Virus record (IMG/VR): IMGVR_UViG_3300037584_002735
Span: 1 to 53,289 of that record
DNA length: 53,289 nucleotides
Source of the DNA: a virus
Direction: 5' to 3' (one strand)
Shown here in pieces: positions 23,784 through 34,800 of this stretch. The notes beneath the pieces were generated by a model. The model saw nothing but the letters and a program-made list of their open reading frames with translations. It ran no database searches and was not told the origin of the DNA. The stretch's first letter is position 1, and each line of letters opens with the position of its first letter. The translations under genes were made by a program, and so were the position numbers.

Positions 23784-26018
23784 TTACTTGATTACTAGCG
23801 TGTTTACTATATCATAGGTGTAGTCAACAGAAGCACCACTAGCATTCGTAAACTTGAGTTCTATGTTAGTGCCAGTCTTGATTGCGTCCCAAGATACTAA
23901 AGAAGCGTTACCTGATTTAGTAGACACTACCGCATATTGTGTAAGATAAATGTCGGTGCTTGCAGAAGGCGCAGATGCGCCCTTGTAATTTACAAGTATC
24001 TCCCCACTCTCGAAGTCTGTACCATCTGTTATTTGATACACAAACTTAGCAGTTCTATATGTTCCGTATGCGTATGCAACAGCAACATGAGCAGCGTTAT
24101 TGGCTACTGTCTGTGAATCTGCACTACTTGTGTCTATAATTGCAACAGCGTCTACACTAACAACGGCGGCTTGTACTGTACCATCAGAAGTAAGATTACC
24201 AATTGTTGCTAAATGTCTACTACCATCGACAACCAGTGCTTTGCTTGCTGTGACAGTACCTGCTGTTACACCATCTAAGACACCAATCTCAGCAGTAGAT
24301 ATTGTAGTACTATCAAGAGTCAACGATGTATCTCCGGTAATTGTACCACTGACGGCTAGACTAGTTCCGACAATTGCACCACCAGTTAGAGTACCCGATG
24401 TACTAATTGTCGATGAACCAGTGTCTATTGTACCGAAGCCTGATGTGATGCTACCACCGTTTAGAGCACCAACAGTCGTGAGACTTGATGTGAGAACACC
24501 AGTTCCAAGGGTATTGTTACTTAGCACATCCGTACCTGCAATCTTGAGAGTCTCGTTTGTTGTAGCCAAGTCTATGTCTACGTTTGATTGAAGTGCTGTC
24601 CTAGCATGTACGTACTTCCAGTGGATGTTATCAGTACCTCCGTCCGTACACTCGATTTCCATTCCACTACCGTTTGCATTAGTAAGAGTGTCATTGCCCT
24701 TCGAGACTGTAATCAAGTCATCGGTTACCTCTAATGTAGTGCTGGAGATTGTGGTCGTTGTACCATTTACTACTAAGTTTCCCGAAATTGTGGTTGTGGA
24801 TGCAGCACCAGCACCGATTGTAACGTCTACTTGACCATCAGTAGCGTGCTCTCCTTCAATAATCAAACCTGCTGTGAGTGCTGTATCTGTACCATCGCTC
24901 TCAGCAACGAGGAATGACATTTTACCTGCCTCATCCGAGTCGTCTGCTTCTGATACTTCAACAAGAATCTGACCGAAAGATGTCTGAGTCTGTGCCGCAT
25001 CGTCTCCTACGAAGGTAATCTTACCGACATCATCACCATCAGCACCAGCCGCACCCTTGTCCTTTACGAACTTCAATTCCGATGAGGCTGTATCGTTAAC
25101 GGTGTTTTTAATTTGCACTACTGCTGCATCTAATGAAACAAGAGGGGTTGTAGCCACTATTTTAGTAGTGGCATTCAAATTAACATCCGGTGCGGTTATA
25201 TTAGCGATACCGTCTGCAACGAACTCTAGTGTACCATCTGCTCTAGACTGAATCCTCGTATCTGCATCTCTAAATTGCAAGTCAATGTTACCCGATACAG
25301 CATTTTGAGTTAATAGTATACCAGTGTTATGAACATGGGTCATCTTAATTTCTTCGTTAGCACCGAAGTTCAATATTGCTCCATCCGATATAAGACTCAA
25401 ATCATCACCGACTGTTACATCTGCGTTGAATATCGCTTTGCCTTCCTCGCTACCATCGAGTGTAAGGAATGTAGTGTCGGTACTACCATCGGTTCCCTTG
25501 AAGATAATGTCGCTGTTACTGGCCTGAGCATCAATCGTAATGTTACCACTGGTGGTAGTCAGTGTTACAGCAGCATCTCCAGTACTTAGGTCATCGGCGG
25601 CTAAAGCGGATGCAGTACCACCACCGGATGCTGTTACTGTAATAGCGGGTGCACCGCTTGCAGATGCAGATGATGCTAACGATATCCCTGTTCCACCGAT
25701 TAACTCGAATGCCTCAGGTCCACCCGCTTGTATTACAGATTCATTCCATGTAGTAACAGTCGCCCCATTAGCAAGAGTGCCCGTTAGTGCTTTACTTATG
25801 TAAATATCATTACTGTCTATGTCAGTTATTCTAGTGCCTTTCTGTATACCGCTACCGGATATATAATTTCCCACCGCAAATGAACTGGGTGTGGCTGTAC
25901 TAAACTTAGATGAACCTGCGGTGAATTGTGCGTTTGTAGTTTCACTACCTTTTGCAATCAATATACCCTTGAACTTCGTAATAGCAGATGCTGCGTGTGA
26001 CAATCCCGGCTCCGCCAT
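23784..26018 (-). CDS. Tail fibre/adhesin
   Basis: A 744-residue Thr/Ser/Asp/Gly-rich beta protein. The first 80 residues (IKGTRITDIDSNDIYIS-type strand turns) resemble a small jelly domain seen again in the giant protein. The middle carries repeated DxxLTLDG- and SGTIT-like turns. A cassette GNLVVNGTTTTISSTTLEV occurs in similar form in the 817-residue fibre. The C-terminal about 100 residues (YRTAKFVYQITDGTDFESG onward) form a tip domain familiar from marine phage fibres and shared in outline with that same fibre. Confidence 0.8.
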   Translation of the reverse strand: MAEPGLSHAASAITKFKGILIAKGSETTNAQFTAGSSKFSTATPSSFAVGNYISGSGIQKGTRITDIDSNDIYISKALTGTLANGATVTTWNESVIQAGGPEAFELIGGTGISLASSASASGAPAITVTASGGGTASALAADDLSTGDAAVTLTTTSGNITIDAQASNSDIIFKGTDGSTDTTFLTLDGSEEGKAIFNADVTVGDDLSLISDGAILNFGANEEIKMTHVHNTGILLTQNAVSGNIDLQFRDADTRIQSRADGTLEFVADGIANITAPDVNLNATTKIVATTPLVSLDAAVVQIKNTVNDTASSELKFVKDKGAAGADGDDVGKITFVGDDAAQTQTSFGQILVEVSEADDSDEAGKMSFLVAESDGTDTALTAGLIIEGEHATDGQVDVTIGAGAASTTTISGNLVVNGTTTTISSTTLEVTDDLITVSKGNDTLTNANGSGMEIECTDGGTDNIHWKYVHARTALQSNVDIDLATTNETLKIAGTDVLSNNTLGTGVLTSSLTTVGALNGGSITSGFGTIDTGSSTISTSGTLTGGAIVGTSLAVSGTITGDTSLTLDSTTISTAEIGVLDGVTAGTVTASKALVVDGSRHLATIGNLTSDGTVQAAVVSVDAVAIIDTSSADSQTVANNAAHVAVAYAYGTYRTAKFVYQITDGTDFESGEILVNYKGASAPSASTDIYLTQYAVVSTKSGNASLVSWDAIKTGTNIELKFTNASGASVDYTYDIVNTLVIK

Positions 26019-26021
26019 CTA

Positions 26022-27638
26022 TTAACCACCTGCCCCTGATAATGATAACCCATTACAATTAACTGAATAAGTTGTTGTATCGGCTGACGTATGTTGTATT
26101 TTACTTGTATATTTGAAAACTAAAGTCATTGTGTCGCTATTAGCGCCTAATCCAGCGCCTCCTAAAACCCAGTGAAAGTGTCCTACGTCTACATCACCTG
26201 ATTGAAATTGCACTATTGTGTCGATACTCGGTGTTGCTGCACTTCCGGTTCTATTTACCACACCATATATTTTGTTTACAACTCTGTATTGGATTTCACC
26301 ATTATTGTCTTTGATACTCATAGCGCAGAATGCTTCTGCTGCTTGGAAAGTATCAAAAGAAGCATTTTCTATATTTAGATTTAACACAGTTACATTCCCT
26401 ACGTTATTAGCACTAGTACCGTAAGTACTACTCGGTAGTTTATAGTTACCTGAAGTTTCTGTTACAGAAAGTGTTTCACTTGTGTAAAAGTTAGTACCAT
26501 CAACGTCTAAAACCGGATGAGTACCATTAGACCCATACCCTGCATTATCTTCTATACCGTCACTAGCACGCAATCTTGCATGTGCGGAATGTATAGCAGC
26601 GCTACCCTCAAGATGACCAGTAATATCCACACCAGTAGATTTAGTTTCTAATTTTGTAGCGCTAGTATATTTTAGTCTAACATTTCCATCTGCTTGTAGA
26701 TTTATGTGACCTGCTTGTGCATTGTCATCAATAGTAGCGATGGTAAACTCTGCATTTGTTGCTGCTGTAAGCGTAACAGTATCACTGGTAGATGGTGTGA
26801 ATGTTATCACGTCGTCAGTGATGACTGTGCTACCAACCGTGAAGTCAGTCGCAGCATCGACTGTGACAGCAATAACCTCAGAGAACGTACCTGCTACTGC
26901 GCTGTTAGCACCAATAGTCGTACCATCTATCGAGCCACCATCTATGTCGGCTGTGGTAACTGTACCCAAGTTAGCGATAGTCGTGCCAGCGAACGTGCTG
27001 TTCTTACCAAAGACAATTTGCTCACTGCTGTTAGTGGTTGTGAACTTCATGTAAGAGTTAGAACCCTCGGTGATGTTGAGTGCATCTGCTAGATTGTCAC
27101 CTAACGTCATTTTTGCTGTGGTTGTGTTAGCGCCACTGAAATCTATGTTGAGGCCAGTTGCTGCCGCATCGACGCTTATGCTGTCTGCGTTCAAGTCTCC
27201 TACGTTGGTGATGTCGTTGTCACCAAGGCTCAAGTCGCCAGCGAGTGCTGTAATTGTGACTGAGCCAATCGTGCCGCCATCAATTGCATCCCCGCTAATT
27301 TGGTCGGCTGCAAGAGTCAAAGTTCCACCCGATACGTCGAGTGTTTTACCCGTACCTACTGTAATGTCAGATGTAGCAATAGTAACTCCGTCAATTGTAC
27401 CACCGTTAATGTCTGTCGTTGTTAAAGTCGATTTAGAAATAACTACCGAACCTGTTCCGTGTGGTGTAATATTAATCGCTTCATTACCTGTTACGGTGGA
27501 AATCGTCTGACCATCAATCTTGATGTTATCTATGTCAATATGTCCTGAATTAACAAGGAGATTTCCGTTACTTAGAGTAACGTTACCTCCATCTACAACT
27601 AAACCTGTCTTGACGTGAAAATCTCTTGCTGTACCCAT
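26022..27638 (-). CDS. Tail fibre
   Basis: A 538-residue fibre starting MGTARDFHVKTGL, close to the start of the 599-residue fibre. The shaft consists of TTADIDGG(S/T)IDGTTI-like repeats (at least four DGG(S/T)I(D/G) units) typical of beta-helical shafts, and the tip is an Asn/Tyr-rich domain with a hydrophobic finish. It starts after a strong GAGGTGA. Probably trimeric; receptor-binding role inferred from class and position. Confidence 0.8.
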   Translation of the reverse strand: MGTARDFHVKTGLVVDGGNVTLSNGNLLVNSGHIDIDNIKIDGQTISTVTGNEAINITPHGTGSVVISKSTLTTTDINGGTIDGVTIATSDITVGTGKTLDVSGGTLTLAADQISGDAIDGGTIGSVTITALAGDLSLGDNDITNVGDLNADSISVDAAATGLNIDFSGANTTTAKMTLGDNLADALNITEGSNSYMKFTTTNSSEQIVFGKNSTFAGTTIANLGTVTTADIDGGSIDGTTIGANSAVAGTFSEVIAVTVDAATDFTVGSTVITDDVITFTPSTSDTVTLTAATNAEFTIATIDDNAQAGHINLQADGNVRLKYTSATKLETKSTGVDITGHLEGSAAIHSAHARLRASDGIEDNAGYGSNGTHPVLDVDGTNFYTSETLSVTETSGNYKLPSSTYGTSANNVGNVTVLNLNIENASFDTFQAAEAFCAMSIKDNNGEIQYRVVNKIYGVVNRTGSAATPSIDTIVQFQSGDVDVGHFHWVLGGAGLGANSDTMTLVFKYTSKIQHTSADTTTYSVNCNGLSLSGAGG

Positions 27639-27653
27639 ATTTTTTCACCTCGA

Positions 27654-30107
27654 TTATATTGTTAATGCTTGCCACGATACGCGCACCGTAACATCTTTGT
27701 TGGTTTCCGTAGGTGTTACCTGTAATTGAATGTTCTGACTACCGCTAGACCCCGTAACGCCAATTTGATACGCCCCCTGCTGTGACCCAACGCTTGTCAC
27801 TACACCGTATGTATTTAGGAATGCAGTTGTTGCATCTGTATCACTTCTCCCATCATGTGTAACAACCATCTCTGCTGTTTCGTATACTCTACCCCCGCTT
27901 CCCGTACTTGTGTTTTCAACAGATACTAACAATTTAGCAGCCTTAAACTTCCTGTCGTGAAATAAATCAATCGTTACTGGGGTAGAGCCGTTGTTATTAC
28001 TTGCAATAATATTAGCGCTACCGTAACCGAAACCTAACTCGCCTACTTGGAACGGTGCATCGGGTGCGCCTTGTAGTACTCCTACTCTATTGTTAGTAGA
28101 GTCTGTCTTTAGTAGATTTGCAGACGATTTTACAACCAAATCAGTGGTATCTAAATTATCAGCATACACATTAGCCCATCTGAGAGGGTTAGTTGAATCA
28201 GTTGCCCCTAGATTTAGTGCACTGTCACTACTAGGTAACCAGTGTTGGTTGACTTTCAATCCCTCTAGGGTCGCATCTGCATTGTTGCTAAAGAGTATAG
28301 TCTTGTCGCCATCAGTTGAATCAATGATAATACCCGCACCGTCGGTGGCAGCGTCATCACCACCTTTTGCTATGAGAATATGCAGGTCTTCAACCTCCAG
28401 TGTTCCAACATTCAATGTTGTAGACGAACCACTTACAAGTAAATTACCTGTTACAGTCAAGTCTTGATTCACAGTCAATGTACCTGCTGGACCTATACTA
28501 GTGATACCCGCTTGGTTAGGGTCAATATTGATTACTGCACTAGATGCGGTTAAACCTGTACCTGCAAACAATGTTGCCACATCGTCTATCGATTCTCTTC
28601 TTGTCGGGTCTCCACTTTCTCCTTCATCAGAAAATGCGATGTAATCGCCCGACGCTATTTGTACTTCTGTAAGCCCGTTAATATCTATTGTTGATGCGTC
28701 GCCTACCATTTGTACAGCAGTTGTATTGAAGTATAATTTACCATCATCTGAGTCTACCCATAGAGTTCGTGCATCCGGCCCTGAACCAGCAGGGTTGCTT
28801 GACACACTGGCTTTGAATGCTATACCACTAGCATCGGTAAGAAGTCCTCCCATAGTTATCGGACCGCCTACGTTGAGTGTGTTACTCGCGGTGGTGAATG
28901 TCAGTTGCGCATCGTTAGAGAATGAACTACCGTCACTTATCTGTATAGCACCTGCTGAACCACTCGCACCTACTGCTGATGATGTTGCGAATACTTTTAC
29001 CCACGCTGTACCATTGTAAACGAATATAGCAGAGGATGCCGCATTAACATTACCGTCAGTATCAGAGCCATTACTCAAACCATTGGGGTCAAATACAACT
29101 ATGTTACTATTTCCTGTTGCAGCATTGTTAACTATAATCATATGACTTGGAGGAAATGTACCAGTGGGTGTTAAATTAATAGTACCGCTAGGTGTTGTAT
29201 TGAAAATATTTGGACCATCAAATCTAACATCCTGTGCAGTATTTAATACACTAATTTTGTTTGGACCGATTCTGTGTGTTCTTCTCGTACCACCTTGTTT
29301 ACCGCTAAAGTACAACACATGGTCTCCATCTGAGCCATCCGTACCGTGACTGTAAGACATCCACATGCCACCAAAGTTGGATGTTGATAGTCCCCCGACT
29401 TCATCTCCACCACCATGCATACCGTCAAGGTCTGCTGTCGAGTCAATTCTACCTGTTTGGTTACCAAGAGAACCAGTAGTCATTGGGCTGAAATAAATAG
29501 GGCTAGGTTTTACGAATGTACGCACATCGTATACTTCGGTTACTTCCATATCTAAATCTCCAGCGCCCGCATTGAAAGCGCATTTCACAACTGCAAGGGC
29601 TGTGCTTTGTTTAGATGCAAGGTTCAGGCCACCATTTAGACCGCTTGTATCACTCAAGAAACTTTCAGGCGTTACTGGAAATCCGGTAGATACAGGAGAA
29701 CCCTGTTCTATGTGGATACCATATCTCGGAGATTCTGTATCACTACAAGCATAAACAACTAACAGACAAGTTTGACCGCTAGTTAACGCAGATGTACTAC
29801 CTTCAATAGTACTCTGTTGTAGTGTAATGGTGTGTGTTGCACCTGCGGCTATGTTACCGAAAGGTATGATTAACCCGTCTAATACAGCATATCCACCTCT
29901 TACTACGATAGAGTTAGTACCGTTATCAGAAACAAATCCGGGGCTTGTAGCCTTAGCGTTTCTATTGCTATCACCTGTTGCTGTATCTTCATACATCAAG
30001 ATTCCATTACCGTGTATGCCTTCAAATAAATTAGTTAAAGATGGAGAGAGAATATAATCTCCATCAGTCAATGTTGTCGTGTGCCCTGAAATGACGTTTT
30101 CTACCAT
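27654..30107 (-). CDS. Large tail fibre/baseplate-attached protein
   Basis: An 817-residue protein. The N-terminal about 200 residues form a distinct domain (TLTDGDYILSPSLTNLFEG, GGYAVLDGLIIPFG), probably for attachment to the baseplate. The middle has marine-phage fibre cassettes (GNLLVSGSSTTLNVGTLEV; ALNLGATDSTNPLRWANVYAD). The C-terminus (FKAAKLLVSVENTSTG to the end) is a tip domain like that of the 744-residue fibre. First of four consecutive fibre genes in transcription order. Confidence 0.8.
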   Translation of the reverse strand: MVENVISGHTTTLTDGDYILSPSLTNLFEGIHGNGILMYEDTATGDSNRNAKATSPGFVSDNGTNSIVVRGGYAVLDGLIIPFGNIAAGATHTITLQQSTIEGSTSALTSGQTCLLVVYACSDTESPRYGIHIEQGSPVSTGFPVTPESFLSDTSGLNGGLNLASKQSTALAVVKCAFNAGAGDLDMEVTEVYDVRTFVKPSPIYFSPMTTGSLGNQTGRIDSTADLDGMHGGGDEVGGLSTSNFGGMWMSYSHGTDGSDGDHVLYFSGKQGGTRRTHRIGPNKISVLNTAQDVRFDGPNIFNTTPSGTINLTPTGTFPPSHMIIVNNAATGNSNIVVFDPNGLSNGSDTDGNVNAASSAIFVYNGTAWVKVFATSSAVGASGSAGAIQISDGSSFSNDAQLTFTTASNTLNVGGPITMGGLLTDASGIAFKASVSSNPAGSGPDARTLWVDSDDGKLYFNTTAVQMVGDASTIDINGLTEVQIASGDYIAFSDEGESGDPTRRESIDDVATLFAGTGLTASSAVINIDPNQAGITSIGPAGTLTVNQDLTVTGNLLVSGSSTTLNVGTLEVEDLHILIAKGGDDAATDGAGIIIDSTDGDKTILFSNNADATLEGLKVNQHWLPSSDSALNLGATDSTNPLRWANVYADNLDTTDLVVKSSANLLKTDSTNNRVGVLQGAPDAPFQVGELGFGYGSANIIASNNNGSTPVTIDLFHDRKFKAAKLLVSVENTSTGSGGRVYETAEMVVTHDGRSDTDATTAFLNTYGVVTSVGSQQGAYQIGVTGSSGSQNIQLQVTPTETNKDVTVRVSWQALTI

Positions 30108-30111
30108 AATA

Positions 30112-30456
30112 TCACTTTACCTCTATCATTAATTGGATTACTACTTCGTTTGTCGATGTTTTTTTTATCGGATTGAAAACATGTCTTGTAATAGGGGTGA
30201 ATCCGCTTGAACCCCTTAATTGCACGAACACTTCTTTGAGCGTTTCGTCGAATGCGTTTGCTGTTGTTAAATTACCTTCTACAAGTAATGTTGAATTATC
30301 CATAATGCGTACAGTAGGCGTTATTGTTATCGCTGGTCTACCAGCACTACCATCGCTACTTGTAGCAGGTGTGCTATCAAAACCAATAACCATTTCATTG
30401 ATGTTATCTGCTATTGTTTCTATCACTAATCGTTTCAAATGGTCGTTTGCTGGCAT
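30112..30456 (-). CDS. Small tail/baseplate protein
   Basis: A 114-residue beta-rich protein (ITITPTVRIMDNSTLLVEGNL, EVFVQLRGS). It is linked to the hub-like gene by a TAATG overlap and followed by the fibre genes, so a connector between hub and fibres is likely. No family recognised. Confidence 0.65.
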   Translation of the reverse strand: MPANDHLKRLVIETIADNINEMVIGFDSTPATSSDGSAGRPAITITPTVRIMDNSTLLVEGNLTTANAFDETLKEVFVQLRGSSGFTPITRHVFNPIKKTSTNEVVIQLMIEVK

Positions 30457-31868
30457 TATGATTCCCCCTCTATTGTTGTAGATTCTTTTTCGATGAGTCC
30501 GATAGTTTCATTGTTCCCACCTAATACCCCTCTTTCGCTATTTCGGCCAATTAAGAAGCCAGCGTGTGATAATTCAGTAACTGTAATTGTCGGTGTTACT
30601 ATTATTTCTAGGCTATCAAAGAATGAAAAGTTCTCATCTGTAATTTGGTTTGTCTTATCCGGTCTTCTCTTAGATGATGATGACACACTTCCACTTTCTA
30701 TACCCTGTAAGACTCCTTCTAATCCCGATTCAACGCTGAGGAAAGTAAAATCACTCAAAGCACTACCTGCTCTATGTTGTGCTTCCAGTATAGTCAATCT
30801 TTTACCATCATATTCTATTATATCGCCCGGTCTCGCATCCCATAAATTAGGATGTCCTCTAGATTGTAGTGAGCCTGTTGTAGACGCATTTGCTTTCAAT
30901 ATCTGCCTTGCAACTGTTTTTGCACGTGATATACTCGTAATAGATTCATCAAATATAGGAGTTACACTTTCTAGTACATCTGTATTGTATTTACTCTGTT
31001 GTCTACTTCTATCATCCATTGTAAGAATCAAGTCTTCATTTAATGCTATTTGTTTACCTTGCACTGTGACGCGGTTTTCTATATTCTCAATAGGGTTAGT
31101 TTTCTTCTGACCAAAGCGTATGTTACCTGCTATTTTTCTACTCACGTCTGCATGATTAAAAGGCACATAATTTAACACACCGTATCTATTCATCATAGTC
31201 ACACGATTGTCATGTCTAGAAACAAAGCGTAAGGCTGTAATTAGATTAATGCCATAGAAATCAGACGCTAAGAATGTATTACTTATCTTACGTCTATTAT
31301 TGCTACCTCTAGTAGTTGTAATGTGTGAACCTGTTGTTACCGCAGTAATTGCATCAGGCACATTTTGTGCTAATCTAACCGCTAAATCGGTAGTTCTAAA
31401 TCCAATATCTATACCTTGTGCAAGATGTACTCTTTCATCTCTAAAACCTATATCTTTCAAAGTGCGACCTTTCATGTTGCGTAAATCTAATTGTAGACCA
31501 TTGCTGGTAGAAGTAACTGTACTCTTCATAATTCGGTTTACTGGGTTATCTTCGCTATACAATAAATCTGTAACCTTATTTTTACCATTACTAGACCATA
31601 TATCGCTTTTCAGCGAATGCCCGTCAGTTTCAGTATGCGTAATGATAATACTAGATTCAGATTCAACTAAAGAATATGTACGCTCTGTTGCTAAATCGTA
31701 ATTATCAGCGTTTATCGCTTCAATAGTAACTCTAGTCTTACCCGCACTTCTTGGTTCTACTTTTGCGTAATGTACAGCGTTATCTACAAACACTGGTTGT
31801 CTAATATCGTTCATTACATTTGTCAAGGTTTCATCAAACCTACCTTTTGACGATTGGATAAGACCCAT
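30456..31868 (-). CDS. Tail hub/baseplate-like protein
   Basis: A 470-residue protein between the giant protein and the fibres. The region around HPNLWDARPGDIIEYDGKRL, preceded by RAKTVARQIL, resembles the segment of phage tail hub proteins (gp44/gpD-like folds) where a helix is followed by P-GD-I and a beta tail. An N-terminal beta domain and a Ser-rich C-terminal tail flank it. The hub role is inferred. The ATG at 31868 overlaps the giant gene's stop (TGATG); a GTG at 31871 is an alternative. Confidence 0.55.
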   Translation of the reverse strand: MGLIQSSKGRFDETLTNVMNDIRQPVFVDNAVHYAKVEPRSAGKTRVTIEAINADNYDLATERTYSLVESESSIIITHTETDGHSLKSDIWSSNGKNKVTDLLYSEDNPVNRIMKSTVTSTSNGLQLDLRNMKGRTLKDIGFRDERVHLAQGIDIGFRTTDLAVRLAQNVPDAITAVTTGSHITTTRGSNNRRKISNTFLASDFYGINLITALRFVSRHDNRVTMMNRYGVLNYVPFNHADVSRKIAGNIRFGQKKTNPIENIENRVTVQGKQIALNEDLILTMDDRSRQQSKYNTDVLESVTPIFDESITSISRAKTVARQILKANASTTGSLQSRGHPNLWDARPGDIIEYDGKRLTILEAQHRAGSALSDFTFLSVESGLEGVLQGIESGSVSSSSKRRPDKTNQITDENFSFFDSLEIIVTPTITVTELSHAGFLIGRNSERGVLGGNNETIGLIEKESTTIEGES

Positions 31869-34800
31869 CACGCACCATCTCCGCTATGGTCTGTGACATT
31901 GAAGTCCACATCACCTTTGTGCCCTTTATTGTGTAATGACTGGCTAAATCTAGGTTTTACAGCAAAGTCGCTTCTCTTGAGTTCATCGTCTGTGTCTTCT
32001 TCTTGCCTTCTTCTCGCTGCATCCGAGCGATGATGTTGTAGTGTGTTTTCACTTATGATAATTCTAGATACGCTAGTTTTCAAACTTGTGTTATCAAACC
32101 CGCTTACACCCGTACCTAGTAACTTTGGTCCATAACTGAGTGGTGTAGTGAATGCAGCAGTATGGTCGAATACAAATATAGGAAGATACGGGCCGTTACC
32201 GTCGGGTAGACCGCTTCTTGATAGATTCGTATTAGGTGTTCTACCGTTTTCCACTTCGTATGTGAATATACCATACTTGCCGCCGGATGTTGCGTGTAGG
32301 TAATTTTGAGTGTATTGAGGCGATGCGCTATTCAATGAATTGTGTATGCGATATACTTCCGTGTGTTTAGCGTCTAAAACTCTTACTGGTCTAACTAAGA
32401 ACTTTACAATATTATCGTTCTCATTATTTCTCACAGTATCTGTATTATAATTTGTAACACTCCCATCAGATGGACTTTGGTAAGGATTACTTGTGTGATT
32501 ACTACCGCTTAAAGTTGCAACACCCCAACCAGTATCGTCAAACAGTCCAGCATAACTCTTCGTCTCAATTATGTATGAACCTCCGTATGGTCTGAACACG
32601 TTAGTGTGTGAGTATCTATGAACGGCAGAAACCGTAGAGCCACTACCTTGTCTTGAGAAACTGATACTTGTATAATTTGCATCTGCCAAACTACCTTCAA
32701 TTTGCATTGCACCTTCTAGTATAACTCTCTGACCTACATTTCTATCAGTGTGTAAACTATGTGCTTCTGTGTTGATGACTACGTGATTTTGTTCTATACC
32801 TTCTACAACTTGTGCGTCTATTCCAATTCTCGGACTAGTGCGCGAAATAGCATCTGTGTGTACACTTGTACCAACTATCTCTTCTATTCTATCACTGACC
32901 GTTGCTTCCGATTTTAGTAGCCCATTATCATCTATACCAAGTTTAGAACTAATACCCCTCTTGACTTCATCGGCTTGCAGTACAGCGTTACGTGGGCGTA
33001 ACAACCCATCTCCGAACAATGGCTCAGCAGTATTATGACTGAGAACCACCCCAGTCTTATGTACTGGTGTCGATAGTTCTGTGAGAATCTCTTCGTTAAA
33101 CGCGGTTGGATATCTTACGCCTCTTCCATTACCCATATCACCTACACGCAATGAATGCACAGGGGCAAACACATCCACCAATTCATTTGTGTTAGCGTTG
33201 TTAACATTATTCAACACGCCCCCGAATCGAGGTATTGTGTAACCGTCAGTTATTGTTATATTTCCATTAGTCAAATTGGCTATACCTTTTAGATTGAATA
33301 GAGGCTTACCACCATTCCAAATACGCGCATGTGCAGTATTGCTACCGTTGTCATATGCGTCACCACAATCCCATGATGGTCTAATACCAAATCCGCGCAC
33401 TGGGGCACGTCTTACAGCCTCTCCACGCTCATTGCCCCACCAATCTATCAGATAGTACTGAGAGGCCACAGATAGGCTTGTTTCTCCTTTACCTTCTTCA
33501 TCGCCCCACCAATCTCTTTCAGTACGTGTTGGATTTCGTATTGTGCGCACTGGTGTACCAAACGGTCTTGTCATCCTTCTACCGTCACTATATCTTACTT
33601 GCCAACCCTCTTGGTCTTGATTTAACATTCCTGTGAAGTTAGTTTGCCTCTCCATAACTCCAACGTATGTCGTAGGTTTAGATGCGTTGCTACTACCATC
33701 GCTCCATGCATTGCTGTATGCCTCGGTCTGTACAAGTGGACCTGCATCGTAGTTCAGAGTGTTAGTACCAGCAGCGCTTGAAGCATCCGCTTCGTATATT
33801 GCACGCACACTATTAATGTCGTATCTCGGTCTGTTATAGGCTTGACGTACAGCGTTACGGTAGCCATACGGTCTTCTTCTATAACCGTTCATAGCCCCAG
33901 TTGTTATACCCGAAGATACTGCATAACTACCATCATCATCAGCATCTACCCATTGGAAGTTGCTATTAGAGGCAAAATCAGCACTTGTAGACGTTTCATG
34001 CACATTCCATGGTATAGATGCCATACCGTATAAGTCTAGTTTACTTGCATGTGGGCCGCCACGACTACCACAAGGCCAATATCCACTAAGCATTAAATTA
34101 GTTCCACCAGCATCGTGTGTACTATTACCTACTGTCACTTCACCTGTTTTACTTACATTAGGTCTCTTAATTAAGAAATCAAATGGACCTGTACTCATTG
34201 CGTGTGTAAAATCGTGATAATGTATAGTTTCAAAATGTTCAGGTAATGAATTATATGCTGCTTTGTTAACTGCATTACCTTTCCAACTTCGAGATGTATT
34301 ATCTGAGAAGTATGTATTAGGTCTACCAAGGTTAGGATGCCACATACATAGGAATGCATCAGGTACATGATTACTATATGTATCTTGATTACCATTAATT
34401 ATATCAGGTAATATATTCGCAAATACACTCTTACGTTTATTTGTAAGTATTTCACCTGCTGGTAATGTATTGTAACTATGTGTTAAAGTAAGTATTGCAC
34501 CATCATATATGTTATCCCAAAAACCATCAGCGCCTGATTTAGCACCTAATGTCAATGTTTTGGGTATATTGATTGTTGCAGCCGTATCTCCGCTAACACT
34601 TGTTAGTTCTTTAGAATAGATAGTTCCATTCTTGCCCGTATACTGCACTTCTTGTTTATAGTAAGGATACATTGGGAACGTATTTGCGTTATCTACAACT
34701 ATTGTTCCGCTAGTATTGAAAGATACAACAGTACATTTTGGATTTAGACTTATACTTTTATTGTATTTATCGTATATGTCAAAGTACAAAGAAGTATATC

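Noticed and set aside
24100-27510. Long open frames on the plus strand opposite the fibre genes
   Set aside because: They mirror the low-complexity Thr/Ser/Val codons of the fibre genes, have no ribosome binding sites and no recognisable domains.
30439-31110. A 223-residue plus-strand frame opposite the hub-like gene
   Set aside because: It is antisense to a gene with tight operon overlaps and has no start signal or family likeness.
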